A stretch of 32,492 nt of DNA from CAZLNO01 sp964561005 (GTDB lineage Bacteria; Pseudomonadota; Alphaproteobacteria; Kiloniellales; Rhodovibrionaceae). This document shows positions 1 to 9,468 of this stretch, in pieces (positions within the stretch are counted from its first letter, which is position 1; every line of letters begins with the position of its first letter). The stretch spans positions 1-32,492 of the forward strand of contig CAZLNO010000036.1 of NCBI GenBank assembly GCA_964561005.1, given 5' to 3'. The notes beneath the pieces are model-generated. The model searched no databases. It saw nothing but the letters and a program-made list of their open reading frames with translations, and was not told where the DNA came from. Made by a program: the position numbers and the translations under genes.

Positions 1-31
1 GCGAGTTCTGGCGCGGACACCCCCACCCCGG

Positions 32-55
32 CCCTCCCCCACACGTGGGGGAGGG
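32..55. repeat. Perfect GC-rich inverted repeat
   Basis: Eleven-base arms (32-42 and 45-55) of CCCTCCCCCAC type pair perfectly around a 2-base spacer. It lies downstream of spoVR, which reads toward it on the minus strand, so it could act as a transcript-end structure. It has no T-run and may equally be a dispersed palindromic repeat. Confidence 0.6.
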
Positions 56-79
56 AGTACGGTGACATGGCGCTCACCC

Positions 80-148
80 TTCGACAGGCTCACCCTTCGA
101 CAGGCTCATGCTTCGACAGGCTCATGCTTCGACAGGCTCAGCATGAGG
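80..148. repeat. Four tandem 16-bp copies of the TTCGACAGGCTCA repeat
   Basis: The 13-mer TTCGACAGGCTCA begins at 80, 96, 112 and 128, giving an exact 16-bp period. The last copy continues into GCATGAGG, the usual end of this palindromic repeat family. The family also occurs at 17327-17355, 17394-17422, 28602-28624 and 28678-28706. Here it sits in the 3' flank of spoVR. The array looks like local expansion of one half of a REP-like element. Confidence 0.85.
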
Positions 149-175
149 GGGCGGACCGGGGCGCCTCGCGGCGGG

Positions 176-1747
176 TTACGGTGCCTGTTTGTGTTCGGCC
201 AGGACGTCCTCGGTCTCGGGATCGACCTCGCGCAGGGTCACGGGGTAGCCCCACAGGTTGGCGAGGTGGCGCAGGACGCGCCGGGCCTCCAGGGCGTCCA
301 GCACGCAGTCGTCGCGCACCTGGTGCTGCAGGACCAGGGTGCGGCTGCCGCGCAGGTCGGCGCCGACGATCTCGATGCGCGGGTCGATGTTGGCGGTGTC
401 GTAGCCGCGCGCCAGCGAGCGCCGGATGCGCTTGTAGCCCCGCTCGTCGTGGATGGCGTCGATCAGGATCTCCGGCTGGTCGGTGTCGTCGTCGATCTTG
501 AACAGGTGGAAGTCGCGGATGAGCTTCGGCGAGAGGTATTGCAGGATGAAGCTCTCGTCGCGGAAGTTCGCCCAGGCGTGCTTCAGCGTCTCCACCGGCC
601 GCCCGTTGCCGGCGATCTCGGGGAACCACGCGCGGTCCTCGGCGTCCGGCTCGCTGCAGATGCGCTCGATGTCGCGCATCATGGCGAAGCCCAGGGCATA
701 GGGGTTGACGCCGGAGAACCGCCGGTCGTCGAAGTCCGGCTGCGCCACCACGCTGGAATGCAGGTGCAGGAACTCCAGCATCGCCGACTCGGTGATCCGG
801 CCGCGCTCGCGCAGGGCGTTCATCAGGGTGTAATGGCACCAGCACGCGCAGCCCTCGTTCATCACCTTGGTCTGGCGCTGCGGCTCGAAGTAGCAGGCGA
901 TGTTGCGCACGATGCGCAGCAGCTCGCGCTCCCAGTCCTTCAGGCGCGGCGCGTGCTTTTCCAGGAAGTAGAGGACGTTTTCCTCCGGCAGGCCGAGCGC
1001 CTGGCGCTCGGCGGCGGCGTCCAGGTCGATCTCGTCGCTCTCCGGCGACCGCGCCTTCTTCGGCACGGTGCGCCAGAGATCGTTGTAGGTGGCCTGCGCC
1101 TCCTCGAGCCGACGCTGGGCCCGCTCGCGCTCCTCGCGGATGTGCGGGCGCTTGCGCCGGCCATAGCGGTCGACGCCGTGCTGCTGCAGGGCGTGGGCGG
1201 CGTCGAGGACGCGCTCCACCGCCTTGATGCCGTAACGCTCCTCGCAGCGGGCGACATAGCTCTTGGCGAAGGCGAGGTAGTCCAGGATGGCGTCGGCGTC
1301 CGTCCACTGCTTGAACGCCTGGTTGTTCTTGAAGAAGTGGTTGTGGCCGAAGGCCGCGTGCGCCATGACCGTCGCCTGCATGGTCATGGTGTTCTCTTCC
1401 ATGATGTAGCAGACGCTGGGGTTGGAGTTGATGACGATCTCCAGCGCCAGGCCGCGCAGTCCCTTGCGGTAGAGCGTCTCGTGCTGGGCGAAGTGCTTGC
1501 CGAAGGACCAGTGGCGGTACATCAGCGGCATGCCCACCGAGGCGTAGGCGTCGAGCATCTGCTCGGCGGTGATGACCTCGATCTGGTTGCGGTAGATGTC
1601 CAGGCCCAGCTCGCCCAGCGCGATCTCCTCGATCGCGTCGTAGGTCTTCTTCACCAGGTCGAAGTTCCAGTCGGGCCCGTCGTACAGCAGCTTGCCCGCG
1701 GTGGGGCGCGGGGTGTTGCTGCCGGTCAGCGGCTCGATGCGCGTCAT
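176..1747 (-). CDS. spoVR: SpoVR family protein
   Basis: A 523-residue protein of the SpoVR/YcgB family. The N-terminal part contains DWNFDLVKKTYDAIEEIA, followed by the conserved MYRHWSFGKHFAQHE block. The length matches full-size family members. The biochemical role is unknown. In Bacillus the founding member is needed for spore cortex formation, whereas proteobacterial members travel with prkA and yeaH and are linked to stress or stationary phase. The ATG (1745-1747) overlaps the yeaH stop by an ATGA junction, so the two are probably translationally coupled. It is the last gene of the prkA-yeaH-spoVR operon. Family assignment is confident; function is not. Confidence 0.93.
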   Translation of the reverse strand: MTRIEPLTGSNTPRPTAGKLLYDGPDWNFDLVKKTYDAIEEIALGELGLDIYRNQIEVITAEQMLDAYASVGMPLMYRHWSFGKHFAQHETLYRKGLRGLALEIVINSNPSVCYIMEENTMTMQATVMAHAAFGHNHFFKNNQAFKQWTDADAILDYLAFAKSYVARCEERYGIKAVERVLDAAHALQQHGVDRYGRRKRPHIREERERAQRRLEEAQATYNDLWRTVPKKARSPESDEIDLDAAAERQALGLPEENVLYFLEKHAPRLKDWERELLRIVRNIACYFEPQRQTKVMNEGCACWCHYTLMNALRERGRITESAMLEFLHLHSSVVAQPDFDDRRFSGVNPYALGFAMMRDIERICSEPDAEDRAWFPEIAGNGRPVETLKHAWANFRDESFILQYLSPKLIRDFHLFKIDDDTDQPEILIDAIHDERGYKRIRRSLARGYDTANIDPRIEIVGADLRGSRTLVLQHQVRDDCVLDALEARRVLRHLANLWGYPVTLREVDPETEDVLAEHKQAP

Positions 1748-3060
1748 GCCTCGATCCCCTCGCGACTGAACAGGCCGCGGAAGACCGGGTAGATGTCGCG
1801 CGGATGGTCGATGCGGCGCATGGCGAAGTTGCCGTGGCCGCGGGGCAGCGGCGCGTAGCCGGTCCAGAGGTCGCTTTCCCGCGTCTGGCTGAAGCCCGGC
1901 AGGCCGCCGACGTCGCCGCCGATCTCCACGTAGGCCATGTACTGCACGATCGGCAGGATGCTTTCCTCCAGCAGACCCACGCAGCGGGGCACGTCGCTGG
2001 GCACGTCGTCGCCGTCGGAGGCCTGGGCGACGTAGATGTTCCAGTCGTCCAGGGGATAGCGCGCCTCGATCACCCGCAGCATCTCGTTGAGCGCGGTGGA
2101 GACGATGGTGCCGCCGGTCTCGCGGCTGTAGAAGAAGGTCTCCTCGTCCACCTCGGCCGCCCGGCTGGTGTGCCGGATGAACACCACCTCGACGTGCTCG
2201 TAGCGGCGGTCGAGGAAGAGGTGGAGCAGCATGAAGAAGCGCTTGGCCAGGTCCTTCTTGGCCTCGCTCATCGAGGCGGAGACGTCCATCAGGCAGAACA
2301 TCACCGCCTGGGCGATCGGCTTCGGCACGTGCTCGTAGCGGTTATAGCGCAGGTCGATCGGGTCGATGTAGGGGATGGTCGCCCGCTTCTCCCGCGCGCG
2401 GGCCAGGGCCGATTCCAGCTCGGTGATGCGCTCCTGGGTGTCGCCGCCGTCGGCGGGCTGGATCTCGCCGGACTTGAGGCGCTCCAGTTCCCGCTCGATC
2501 TGCGCCATGACCGTCTCGCTCGGCCGGTTCAGGGCGATCCGCCGGCCCAGCGAGCGGCGCAGCGTGCGCACCAGGTTCAGGCGGTTGGGCGCGCCGGAGG
2601 TGGTGAAGCCGGCGCGCCGTGGCTTCGGGCTTTTCTCCGCCTTGATCTTCTGCTTGACCAGGTCGGGGAGTTCCAGGTCCTCGAAGAAGAGGTCCAGGAA
2701 CTCCTCGCGCGAGAGGGCGAAGGCGAAGTCGTCCTCGCCCTCGCCGTCCTCGCTGGCCTGGCTGCCGCCGCCCCCGCCGCCGTCCTCGGGGCGGGGAATG
2801 CGGTCGCCTTCCAGGTACTCCTTGTTGCCGGGCAGCACGCGCTCGCGCCGGCCGGACTGGCGGTCCGGCACGAAGCGCGGCTCGTGGATGCCCTCGGAGG
2901 GGATGACGATGGTCTCGCCCGACTCGGAGTCGCGGACGCTGCGCGAGCGCAGATTGTGCTTGATCGCCTCGCGGATCTGCGTCCGCGCCCGGTCGATGAA
3001 GCGCTTGCGGTTGCCCAGGCTCTTGCCCTTCGGGTTGAGCCGGCGGTCGACGATGTCCAT
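1744..3060 (-). CDS. yeaH: YeaH/YhbH family (DUF444) VWA-like protein
   Basis: A 438-residue DUF444 protein. The N-terminal third is basic, with an acidic glycine-rich linker around residues 91-112 (six consecutive Gly). The C-terminal part is a von Willebrand A-like fold with a MIDAS motif DVSAS at 259-263 for metal binding. It is the conserved middle partner of PrkA and SpoVR and probably acts as an adaptor or substrate of the kinase; that role is inferred from gene linkage. The start lies 51 bp after the prkA stop, preceded by a GGAGAG ribosome-binding sequence. The 3' end overlaps spoVR by 4 bp. Confidence 0.93.
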   Translation of the reverse strand: MDIVDRRLNPKGKSLGNRKRFIDRARTQIREAIKHNLRSRSVRDSESGETIVIPSEGIHEPRFVPDRQSGRRERVLPGNKEYLEGDRIPRPEDGGGGGGSQASEDGEGEDDFAFALSREEFLDLFFEDLELPDLVKQKIKAEKSPKPRRAGFTTSGAPNRLNLVRTLRRSLGRRIALNRPSETVMAQIERELERLKSGEIQPADGGDTQERITELESALARAREKRATIPYIDPIDLRYNRYEHVPKPIAQAVMFCLMDVSASMSEAKKDLAKRFFMLLHLFLDRRYEHVEVVFIRHTSRAAEVDEETFFYSRETGGTIVSTALNEMLRVIEARYPLDDWNIYVAQASDGDDVPSDVPRCVGLLEESILPIVQYMAYVEIGGDVGGLPGFSQTRESDLWTGYAPLPRGHGNFAMRRIDHPRDIYPVFRGLFSREGIEA

Positions 3061-3111
3061 CAGGGTGCGCCTACTCTCCGCGTCAGTGGTGCCTCTGGGC
3101 CTCCGGTGCGA

Positions 3112-5055
3112 TTACCCGGCCTTGCGAACCCGCATGTACCACTCGACGAGGCGGCGGACCTGGCGTTCGGTGTAGCCGTGGGCGACCATGCGCTCGAGGA
3201 AGGCGTGGTGCTTCTCCTCGGTCTCGCTGTCCTTCTTGGTGCCGAAGGAGATCACCGGCAGCAACTCCTCCACCTGGGAGAACATCCGCTCCTCGATGAC
3301 CTCGCGGATCTTCTCGTATGAGGTCCAGCGCGGGTTGCGTCCGCCGGCCTCGGCCCGCTGGCGCAGGGCGTACTTCACCACCTCGTTGCGAAAGTCCTTG
3401 GGGTTGGCGATGCCGGCCGGCTTCTCGGTCTTGGACAGCTCCTTGTCCAGCATCTCGCGGTCCAGGATCTGGCCGGTGTCCGGGTCCTTGTAGTCCTGGT
3501 TCTCCACCCAGGCGTCCGCATAGGCGATGTAGCGGTCGAAAAGGTTCTGCCCGTAGTCCTCGTAGGATTCCAGATAGGCCTTCTGGATCTCCTTGCCGAT
3601 GTACTCGGCATAGCGCGGCGCCAGCTCGTCCTTGATGAACGAGAGGTACTGCTGCTCCGTCTCGTCGGGGAACTGCTCGCGCCGCACCGACTGCTCCAGC
3701 ACGTACATCAGGTGCACGGGGTCGGCGGCCACCTCCTCGTTGTCGAAGTTGAAGGTCTCGGCCAGCACCTTGTAGGCGAAGCGGGTGGACAGCCCGGTCA
3801 TGCCCTCGTCCACGCCGGCGGCGTCGCGGTACTCCTGTACCGTCTTCGCCTGGGGGTCGGTGTCCTTGAGGCTTTCGCCGTTGTACACCCGCATCTTGGA
3901 GTACAGCGAGGAGTTCTCGTGCGGCTTCAGGCGCGTCAGCACGGAGAACCGCGCCATCATGTCCAGCGTGCCCGGCGCGCAGACGGCCTCGCCCAGGTCG
4001 GACTGCGCCAGCAGCTTCTCGTAGATCTTCACCTCCTCGTCGGCGCGCAGGCAGTACGGCACCTTGATGACGCAGATGCGGTCGAGGAAGGCCTCGTTGT
4101 TCCGGTTCGCCTTGAAGCTCTTCCACTCCGCCTCGTTGGAGTGTGCCAGGATGATGCCGTGATAGGGAAGGGCGCCGATGCTCTCGGAGCCCATGTAGTT
4201 GTTCTCCTGCGTCGCGGTCAGCAGCGGGTGCAGCATCTTCAGCGGCGCCTTGAACATCTCCACGAACTCCAGGATGCCCTGGGTGGTGATGTTCAGCCCG
4301 CCCGAGTAGGAATAGGCGTCCGGGTCCTCCTGGCCGTAGAACTCCAACTTTCGAATGTCGACCTTGCCGACCAGCGAGGAGATGTCCTGGTTGTTCTCGT
4401 CGCCCGGCTCGGTCTTGGCGACGCCGATCTGGCGCAGCTTGGAGGGATGCATGCGCACGACCTTGAACCTCGACAGATCGCCGCCGAACTCGTCCAGCCG
4501 CTTGACCGCCCAGCCGGAGCACAGCCCGGTCAGCTTGCGCCGCGGGACCTTGTACTCCTTCTCCAGCGTCTGGCCGTGCTTTTCCGGGTCGAACAGGCCC
4601 AGCGGGCTCTCGTAGATCGGGCTGATCTGGTCCCCGGCCTTGAGGACATAGATCGGCTGCTCCTCCATCAGTTCCTTCAGGCGCTCGGCCAGGGAGGACT
4701 TGCCGCCGCCGACGGGGCCCAGCAGGTAGAGGATCTGCTTGCGTTCCTCCAGCCCCTGCGCGGCGTGGCGCAGGAAGCCCACGATCCGTTCGATCGTGTC
4801 CTCCATGCCGTAGAAATCGCTGAAGTAGGGATAGATCTTGATCGTGCGGTTCTGGAAGATGCGGCTGAACCGCGCGTCCTTGGAGGTGTCGATGACCCGC
4901 GGCTCGCCGATCGATTCCAGCATGCGTTCGGACGCGCTGGCATAGGCCATCGGATCGGACCGGCAAAGATCGAGATAGTCATGCAGACTCATCTCGGCAT
5001 GTTGCCGGTTCTGATAACCATCGCGAAAGATGTCGAAGACAGTCGTTTCCGCCAT
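3112..5055 (-). CDS. prkA: PrkA family serine protein kinase (YeaG-like)
   Basis: A 647-residue PrkA/YeaG protein. It has an AAA+ type ATPase core with Walker A GPVGGGKSS at residues 113-121, then the PrkA C-terminal domain. Length and N-terminus (FDIFRDGYQNRQHAEMSLHD) match the family. Members phosphorylate proteins in vitro and are induced by starvation and other stresses; some data assign protease activity instead. It is the first gene of a three-gene minus-strand operon with yeaH and spoVR. A GGAG sequence 9 bases before the ATG serves as ribosome-binding site. The promoter region directly upstream has an EcfG-like box, suggesting general stress control. Confidence 0.95.
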   Translation of the reverse strand: MAETTVFDIFRDGYQNRQHAEMSLHDYLDLCRSDPMAYASASERMLESIGEPRVIDTSKDARFSRIFQNRTIKIYPYFSDFYGMEDTIERIVGFLRHAAQGLEERKQILYLLGPVGGGKSSLAERLKELMEEQPIYVLKAGDQISPIYESPLGLFDPEKHGQTLEKEYKVPRRKLTGLCSGWAVKRLDEFGGDLSRFKVVRMHPSKLRQIGVAKTEPGDENNQDISSLVGKVDIRKLEFYGQEDPDAYSYSGGLNITTQGILEFVEMFKAPLKMLHPLLTATQENNYMGSESIGALPYHGIILAHSNEAEWKSFKANRNNEAFLDRICVIKVPYCLRADEEVKIYEKLLAQSDLGEAVCAPGTLDMMARFSVLTRLKPHENSSLYSKMRVYNGESLKDTDPQAKTVQEYRDAAGVDEGMTGLSTRFAYKVLAETFNFDNEEVAADPVHLMYVLEQSVRREQFPDETEQQYLSFIKDELAPRYAEYIGKEIQKAYLESYEDYGQNLFDRYIAYADAWVENQDYKDPDTGQILDREMLDKELSKTEKPAGIANPKDFRNEVVKYALRQRAEAGGRNPRWTSYEKIREVIEERMFSQVEELLPVISFGTKKDSETEEKHHAFLERMVAHGYTERQVRRLVEWYMRVRKAG

Positions 5056-5084
5056 ACCCTTGGCTCCACCGTTACGTCACCACA

Positions 5085-5110
5085 AACGGGTTAATCAAAA
5101 TTTGCGTTCC
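5085..5110 (-). promoter_or_regulatory. Candidate EcfG-type general stress promoter for prkA
   Basis: On the minus strand GGAAC (5110-5106) is followed after 17 bases by CGTT (5088-5085). This matches the published alphaproteobacterial EcfG/sigma-T pattern GGAAC-N16/17-CGTT. It lies about 30 bp before the prkA ATG, leaving a short leader. PhyR-EcfG control of stress genes is established in this class; its use here is inferred from the match. Confidence 0.65.
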
Positions 5111-5366
5111 AAGATAAACTGTAGAATAAAATTCAGTGCCATAAAGGGCTTGTGCAAGGCTGCCCAAAAATAAGCACATTTGCGGTCGGCCACTGCGGCC
5201 CGGTTCGACTGCGAACGGTAGTGCCGAACCGTCATGCTCCTGTTGAATATGGGCACCGCCAAGGCAAAGGCTACGCCCTGAATGTTAACCAAAAGTTCTC
5301 TTCAGGGGCATCTTTTTCAAGGGCTGCCGTCACACCCTGGAGCCGGTGGGCGGGGTTGCGCCAGCC
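5111..5366. other. Intergenic region between yifB 3' end and prkA promoter
   Basis: This stretch is clearly richer in A and T than the rest of the window, notably 5111-5180. No convincing gene is seen. A 7-bp inverted repeat CCCTGAA/TTCAGGG (5276-5282 and 5301-5307) has a T-rich stretch on its plus-strand side, the wrong orientation to terminate yifB. Further prkA promoter elements may lie here, but none is clear enough to call. Confidence 0.4.
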
Positions 5367-6890
5367 TCACCCCCGTCCCGGGGCGACGCGGCGGTAGCTG
5401 AGCGCCTCGGCGATGTGGATACGGCCGACGCACTCGACGCCTTCCAGGTCGGCCAGAGTGCGGGCCACGCGCAGCACGCGGTGGTAGCCGCGGGCGGTCA
5501 ACCGCATGCGCTCCACCGCCTCGGCCAGCAGCGTGCGCCCGGCGCCGTCGGGCGCGGCCACGCGCTCCAGCACCGCGCCGTCGGCCTCGGCGTTGGTCGC
5601 CGGGCGCGTGTCCGCCGGCAACTCGGCGTAGCGGGCGCGCTGGCGGGCGCGGGCCTCGGCCACCCGCGCCGCCACCTCGGCGCTGTCCTCGCGCGGCGGC
5701 GGCAGCGTGAGGTCGGCGGCGCTGACCGCCGCGACCTCGACGTGCAGGTCGATGCGGTCCAGCAGTGGCCCGGACAGCTTGGCCTGATAGTCCGCCGCGC
5801 AGCGCGGCGCGCGCTTGCAGGCCAGGCCGGCGTCGTCCAGGTAGCCGCACTTGCAGGGGTTCATGGCGGCCACGAGCTGCACCCGCGCGGGATAGGTTAC
5901 GTGGGCATTGGCGCGGGCGATCGAGACTTTCCCGCTCTCCAGGGGCTGGCGCAGCGCTTCCAGCGTGGCGCGGTGGAACTCCGGCAGTTCGTCCAGGAAC
6001 AGGACGCCGAGATGGGCCAGCGAGACCTCGCCGGGCCGCGCGCGGTGGCCGCCGCCGGTCAGGGCGGGCAAGGAGGCCGAGTGGTGCGGGTCGCGGTAGG
6101 GCCGCTGGCGCAGCAGCTTGCCGCCCTCCAGCGTGCCGGCGACCGAGTGGATCATCGAGACCTCCAGCGCCTCCGCCGGGTCCAGCGGCGGCAGCAGCCC
6201 CGGCAGGCGGGCGGCCAGCATCGACTTGCCGGCGCCGGGCGGGCCCGCCATCAGCATGTTGTGCGCCCCGGCGGCGGCGACTTCCAGGGCCCGCTTGGCG
6301 GTTTCCTGGCCCTTGATGTCCTTCAGGTCGGGCGGCGCCGACTCGGCCTCCGCCACCTGCGGCGCCGGGGGCTGGAGGACCTGGGTGCCCTTGAAGTGGT
6401 TGACCAGGGCGATCAGGTTCTCCGGCGCCAGCACCTCCAGGCCCTCGGCCCAGGCCGCCTCGCCGCCCTGCGGGGCCGGGCAGATCAGGCCCTTGCCGGC
6501 GGCGAGAGCGTGGATGCCGGCGGGCAGCACGCCGGCCACCCCGGCGACGCGGCCGTCCAGGCTCAGCTCGCCCAGCGCGATGTACTCGCCCAGTTCCTCC
6601 GCCGGCAGCACGCCCATCGCCACCAGCAGGCCCAGCGCGATCGGCAGGTCGAAGTGGCTGCCCTCCTTCTGCAGGTCGGCCGGCGCCAGATTGACGGTGA
6701 TGCGCTTGGGCGGCAGGGCCAGGCCCAGCGCGCCCAGGGCGGCGCGCACCCGCTCCCGGCTCTCCCCGACCGCCTTGTCCGCCAGGCCGACGATCTGGAA
6801 GGCCGGCAGGCCCGCCGACATCTGCACCTGGACGTCGACGTCGACCACGTCGATTCCCTGGAACGCCACCGTCCCGATCCGCGCCACCAT
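5367..6890 (-). CDS. yifB: YifB/ComM family Mg-chelatase-like AAA ATPase
   Basis: A 507-residue YifB/ComM protein, normal family length. Order: N-terminal ChlI-like domain, Walker A GPPGAGKS at 216-223, a Walker B with VLFLDELPEF, a four-cysteine stretch after AAMNPCKCGY, and a C-terminal Mg-chelatase domain. ComM in Vibrio and Haemophilus is a hexameric helicase promoting branch migration during natural transformation; the role in non-competent bacteria is unclear. The start at 6890 (MVARIGTVAFQGID) is the family N-terminus and has GGACGGAG just upstream; an upstream in-frame start at 6959 adds unconserved sequence. No partner genes adjoin. Confidence 0.92.
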   Translation of the reverse strand: MVARIGTVAFQGIDVVDVDVQVQMSAGLPAFQIVGLADKAVGESRERVRAALGALGLALPPKRITVNLAPADLQKEGSHFDLPIALGLLVAMGVLPAEELGEYIALGELSLDGRVAGVAGVLPAGIHALAAGKGLICPAPQGGEAAWAEGLEVLAPENLIALVNHFKGTQVLQPPAPQVAEAESAPPDLKDIKGQETAKRALEVAAAGAHNMLMAGPPGAGKSMLAARLPGLLPPLDPAEALEVSMIHSVAGTLEGGKLLRQRPYRDPHHSASLPALTGGGHRARPGEVSLAHLGVLFLDELPEFHRATLEALRQPLESGKVSIARANAHVTYPARVQLVAAMNPCKCGYLDDAGLACKRAPRCAADYQAKLSGPLLDRIDLHVEVAAVSAADLTLPPPREDSAEVAARVAEARARQRARYAELPADTRPATNAEADGAVLERVAAPDGAGRTLLAEAVERMRLTARGYHRVLRVARTLADLEGVECVGRIHIAEALSYRRVAPGRG

Positions 6891-7086
6891 GCTCCGTCCC
6901 GCGCCCCTGTTGCCAGACCGACGTATGTCGTTTGTGCACGCGACAGGGGACGAACACAAGGCGGCATCGCGCGGAATTCAGCGAATCAAGCGGCGGTCGC
7001 CCGTCACCGGGGCTTCACACGATCGTGTCGAGGAGCGCGGACGGGAAGGTTTCCACGCAGCGTCGAGAGGAGGGCTCCACCCTGTT

Positions 7087-7121
7087 GTAGGGCAGGTTGT
7101 AGGTCAGGCTTCAGCCTGACA
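7087..7121. repeat. Palindromic repeat, GTAGGGC/GCTTCAGC family, copy 1
   Basis: Starts with GTAGGGCAGG and contains a perfect hairpin: GTCAGGCT (7103-7110), a 2-base spacer, AGCCTGAC (7113-7120). Related copies lie at 7136-7159, 7176-7199 and 13858-13883. Probably a REP-like element. Confidence 0.75.
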
Positions 7122-7135
7122 CCCCCGCGCGCACC

Positions 7136-7199
7136 CGGCACGCTGAAGCGCGCCCTACGCTCTCGATCAAGCGCGCGGCACGCTGAAGCGCGCCCTACG
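7136..7199. repeat. Two direct copies of a 24-bp GCTTCAGC-family repeat
   Basis: An identical 24-bp sequence starting CGGCACGCTGAAG and ending GCCCTACG occurs at 7136-7159 and 7176-7199, 40 bp apart. It is the opposite orientation of the copy at 7087. The internal CGCGCTTCAGCGTG type arms are self-complementary. Confidence 0.8.
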
Positions 7200-7261
7200 G
7201 TCGTGTCCGATGGCACCCGTTTTCCCGAAGCCGGATGAACCAGCCCGGCAACCCGCCGGGA

Positions 7262-8881
<1,620 letters not shown>

Positions 8882-9384
8882 GGCCGAGCCTTTCCAGGGC
8901 GCCTGCCCACCCGGCGCGGCCGGGCGGCGCCATGATCCGTCGCCCGCCTGCCACGCCCGACCGCGGATCGGCGGAATCGCCGTCGCTTCGCCGGGTGGCA
9001 CGGGCGCCGCCGCGATGACATCGCGCGATCCTCGCCGGTCAAGGTTAAACCGGGAATGCGCGCCGCGCCAGCCTCCGGCCCACCCCGCAAGCCTGGCGCC
9101 GCGCCCGCCCTTCCACTTTCATCGTCTTCGCGCCGTGGTCCTTCCAACGCCCGATCCCCGTGGCCCGCCGCGTGGTCATTGTTCCGGCCCCCGGCGCGCT
9201 CTTCCGCCTCCAAACGAGCAATTACCCGTCTCGCTCGCATGGGGGAGGTTCAGATCAAGTTAACGGACACGCCGGGGCACGCCCGAGTGCCGCGGTATCC
9301 CGCGTTAACGGCTAGACTTTCACACAAATTTGAACAAAAGGTTGTTTATCGCCGGCGATTCGAAGGCGGCCGTCCCATCCGTGG
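8882..9384. other. Long intergenic region upstream of the histidine kinase
   Basis: About 500 bp without a supported gene. Open frames here are arginine-rich and low complexity. Two copies of GTTAACGG (9259-9266 and 9304-9311, 45 bp apart) and an A/T-rich patch at 9318-9350 with AACAA-N4-TTGTT (9333-9346) could be regulatory, but no factor can be named. Confidence 0.3.
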
Positions 9385-9468
9385 GGCACCAGGTGCCGTG
9401 TCTGCGCCGCATCACTGCGTGCCGCGGCGCGCACGGGACGACGGTTCCGTATTTATTGCCGCTGGTAT
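9385..9468. repeat. 84-bp dispersed hairpin repeat, copy 1
   Basis: It matches 19454-19537 at 79 of 84 positions by eye. The core 9393-9439 folds as two stacked 8-bp stems with a 2-base bulge and 13-base loop; this copy has two mismatched pairs. Its right end touches the gshB stop codon (complement of 9468-9470). No open frame in it looks like a protein gene. It is probably a non-coding mobile or REP-like element. Confidence 0.85.

Larger units (their letters stand above)
6891..7261. other. Intergenic region with GCTTCAGC-type repeats
   Basis: 371 bp between the histidine kinase 3' end and yifB, both minus strand. It holds three copies of the GTAGGGC...GCTTCAGC repeat family, listed separately. 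No reliable gene or promoter is recognised in the remainder. Confidence 0.4.

Noticed and set aside
80..148. CRISPR array
   Set aside because: The 16-bp tandem units have no distinct spacers and match a REP-type sequence found elsewhere in the window.
62..1792. 576-codon plus-strand open frame opposite spoVR
   Set aside because: Valine/alanine/arginine/histidine-rich shadow of spoVR codon usage with no recognisable motif.
5120..5160. Sigma-54-like TGGCAC upstream of prkA
   Set aside because: TGGCAC is present on the minus strand, but the required GC element (TTGC) about five bases later is absent.
5276..5307. Terminator of yifB (CCCTGAA/TTCAGGG stem)
   Set aside because: The T-rich stretch is on the plus-strand side, whereas yifB is transcribed on the minus strand, and the loop is long (18 bases).
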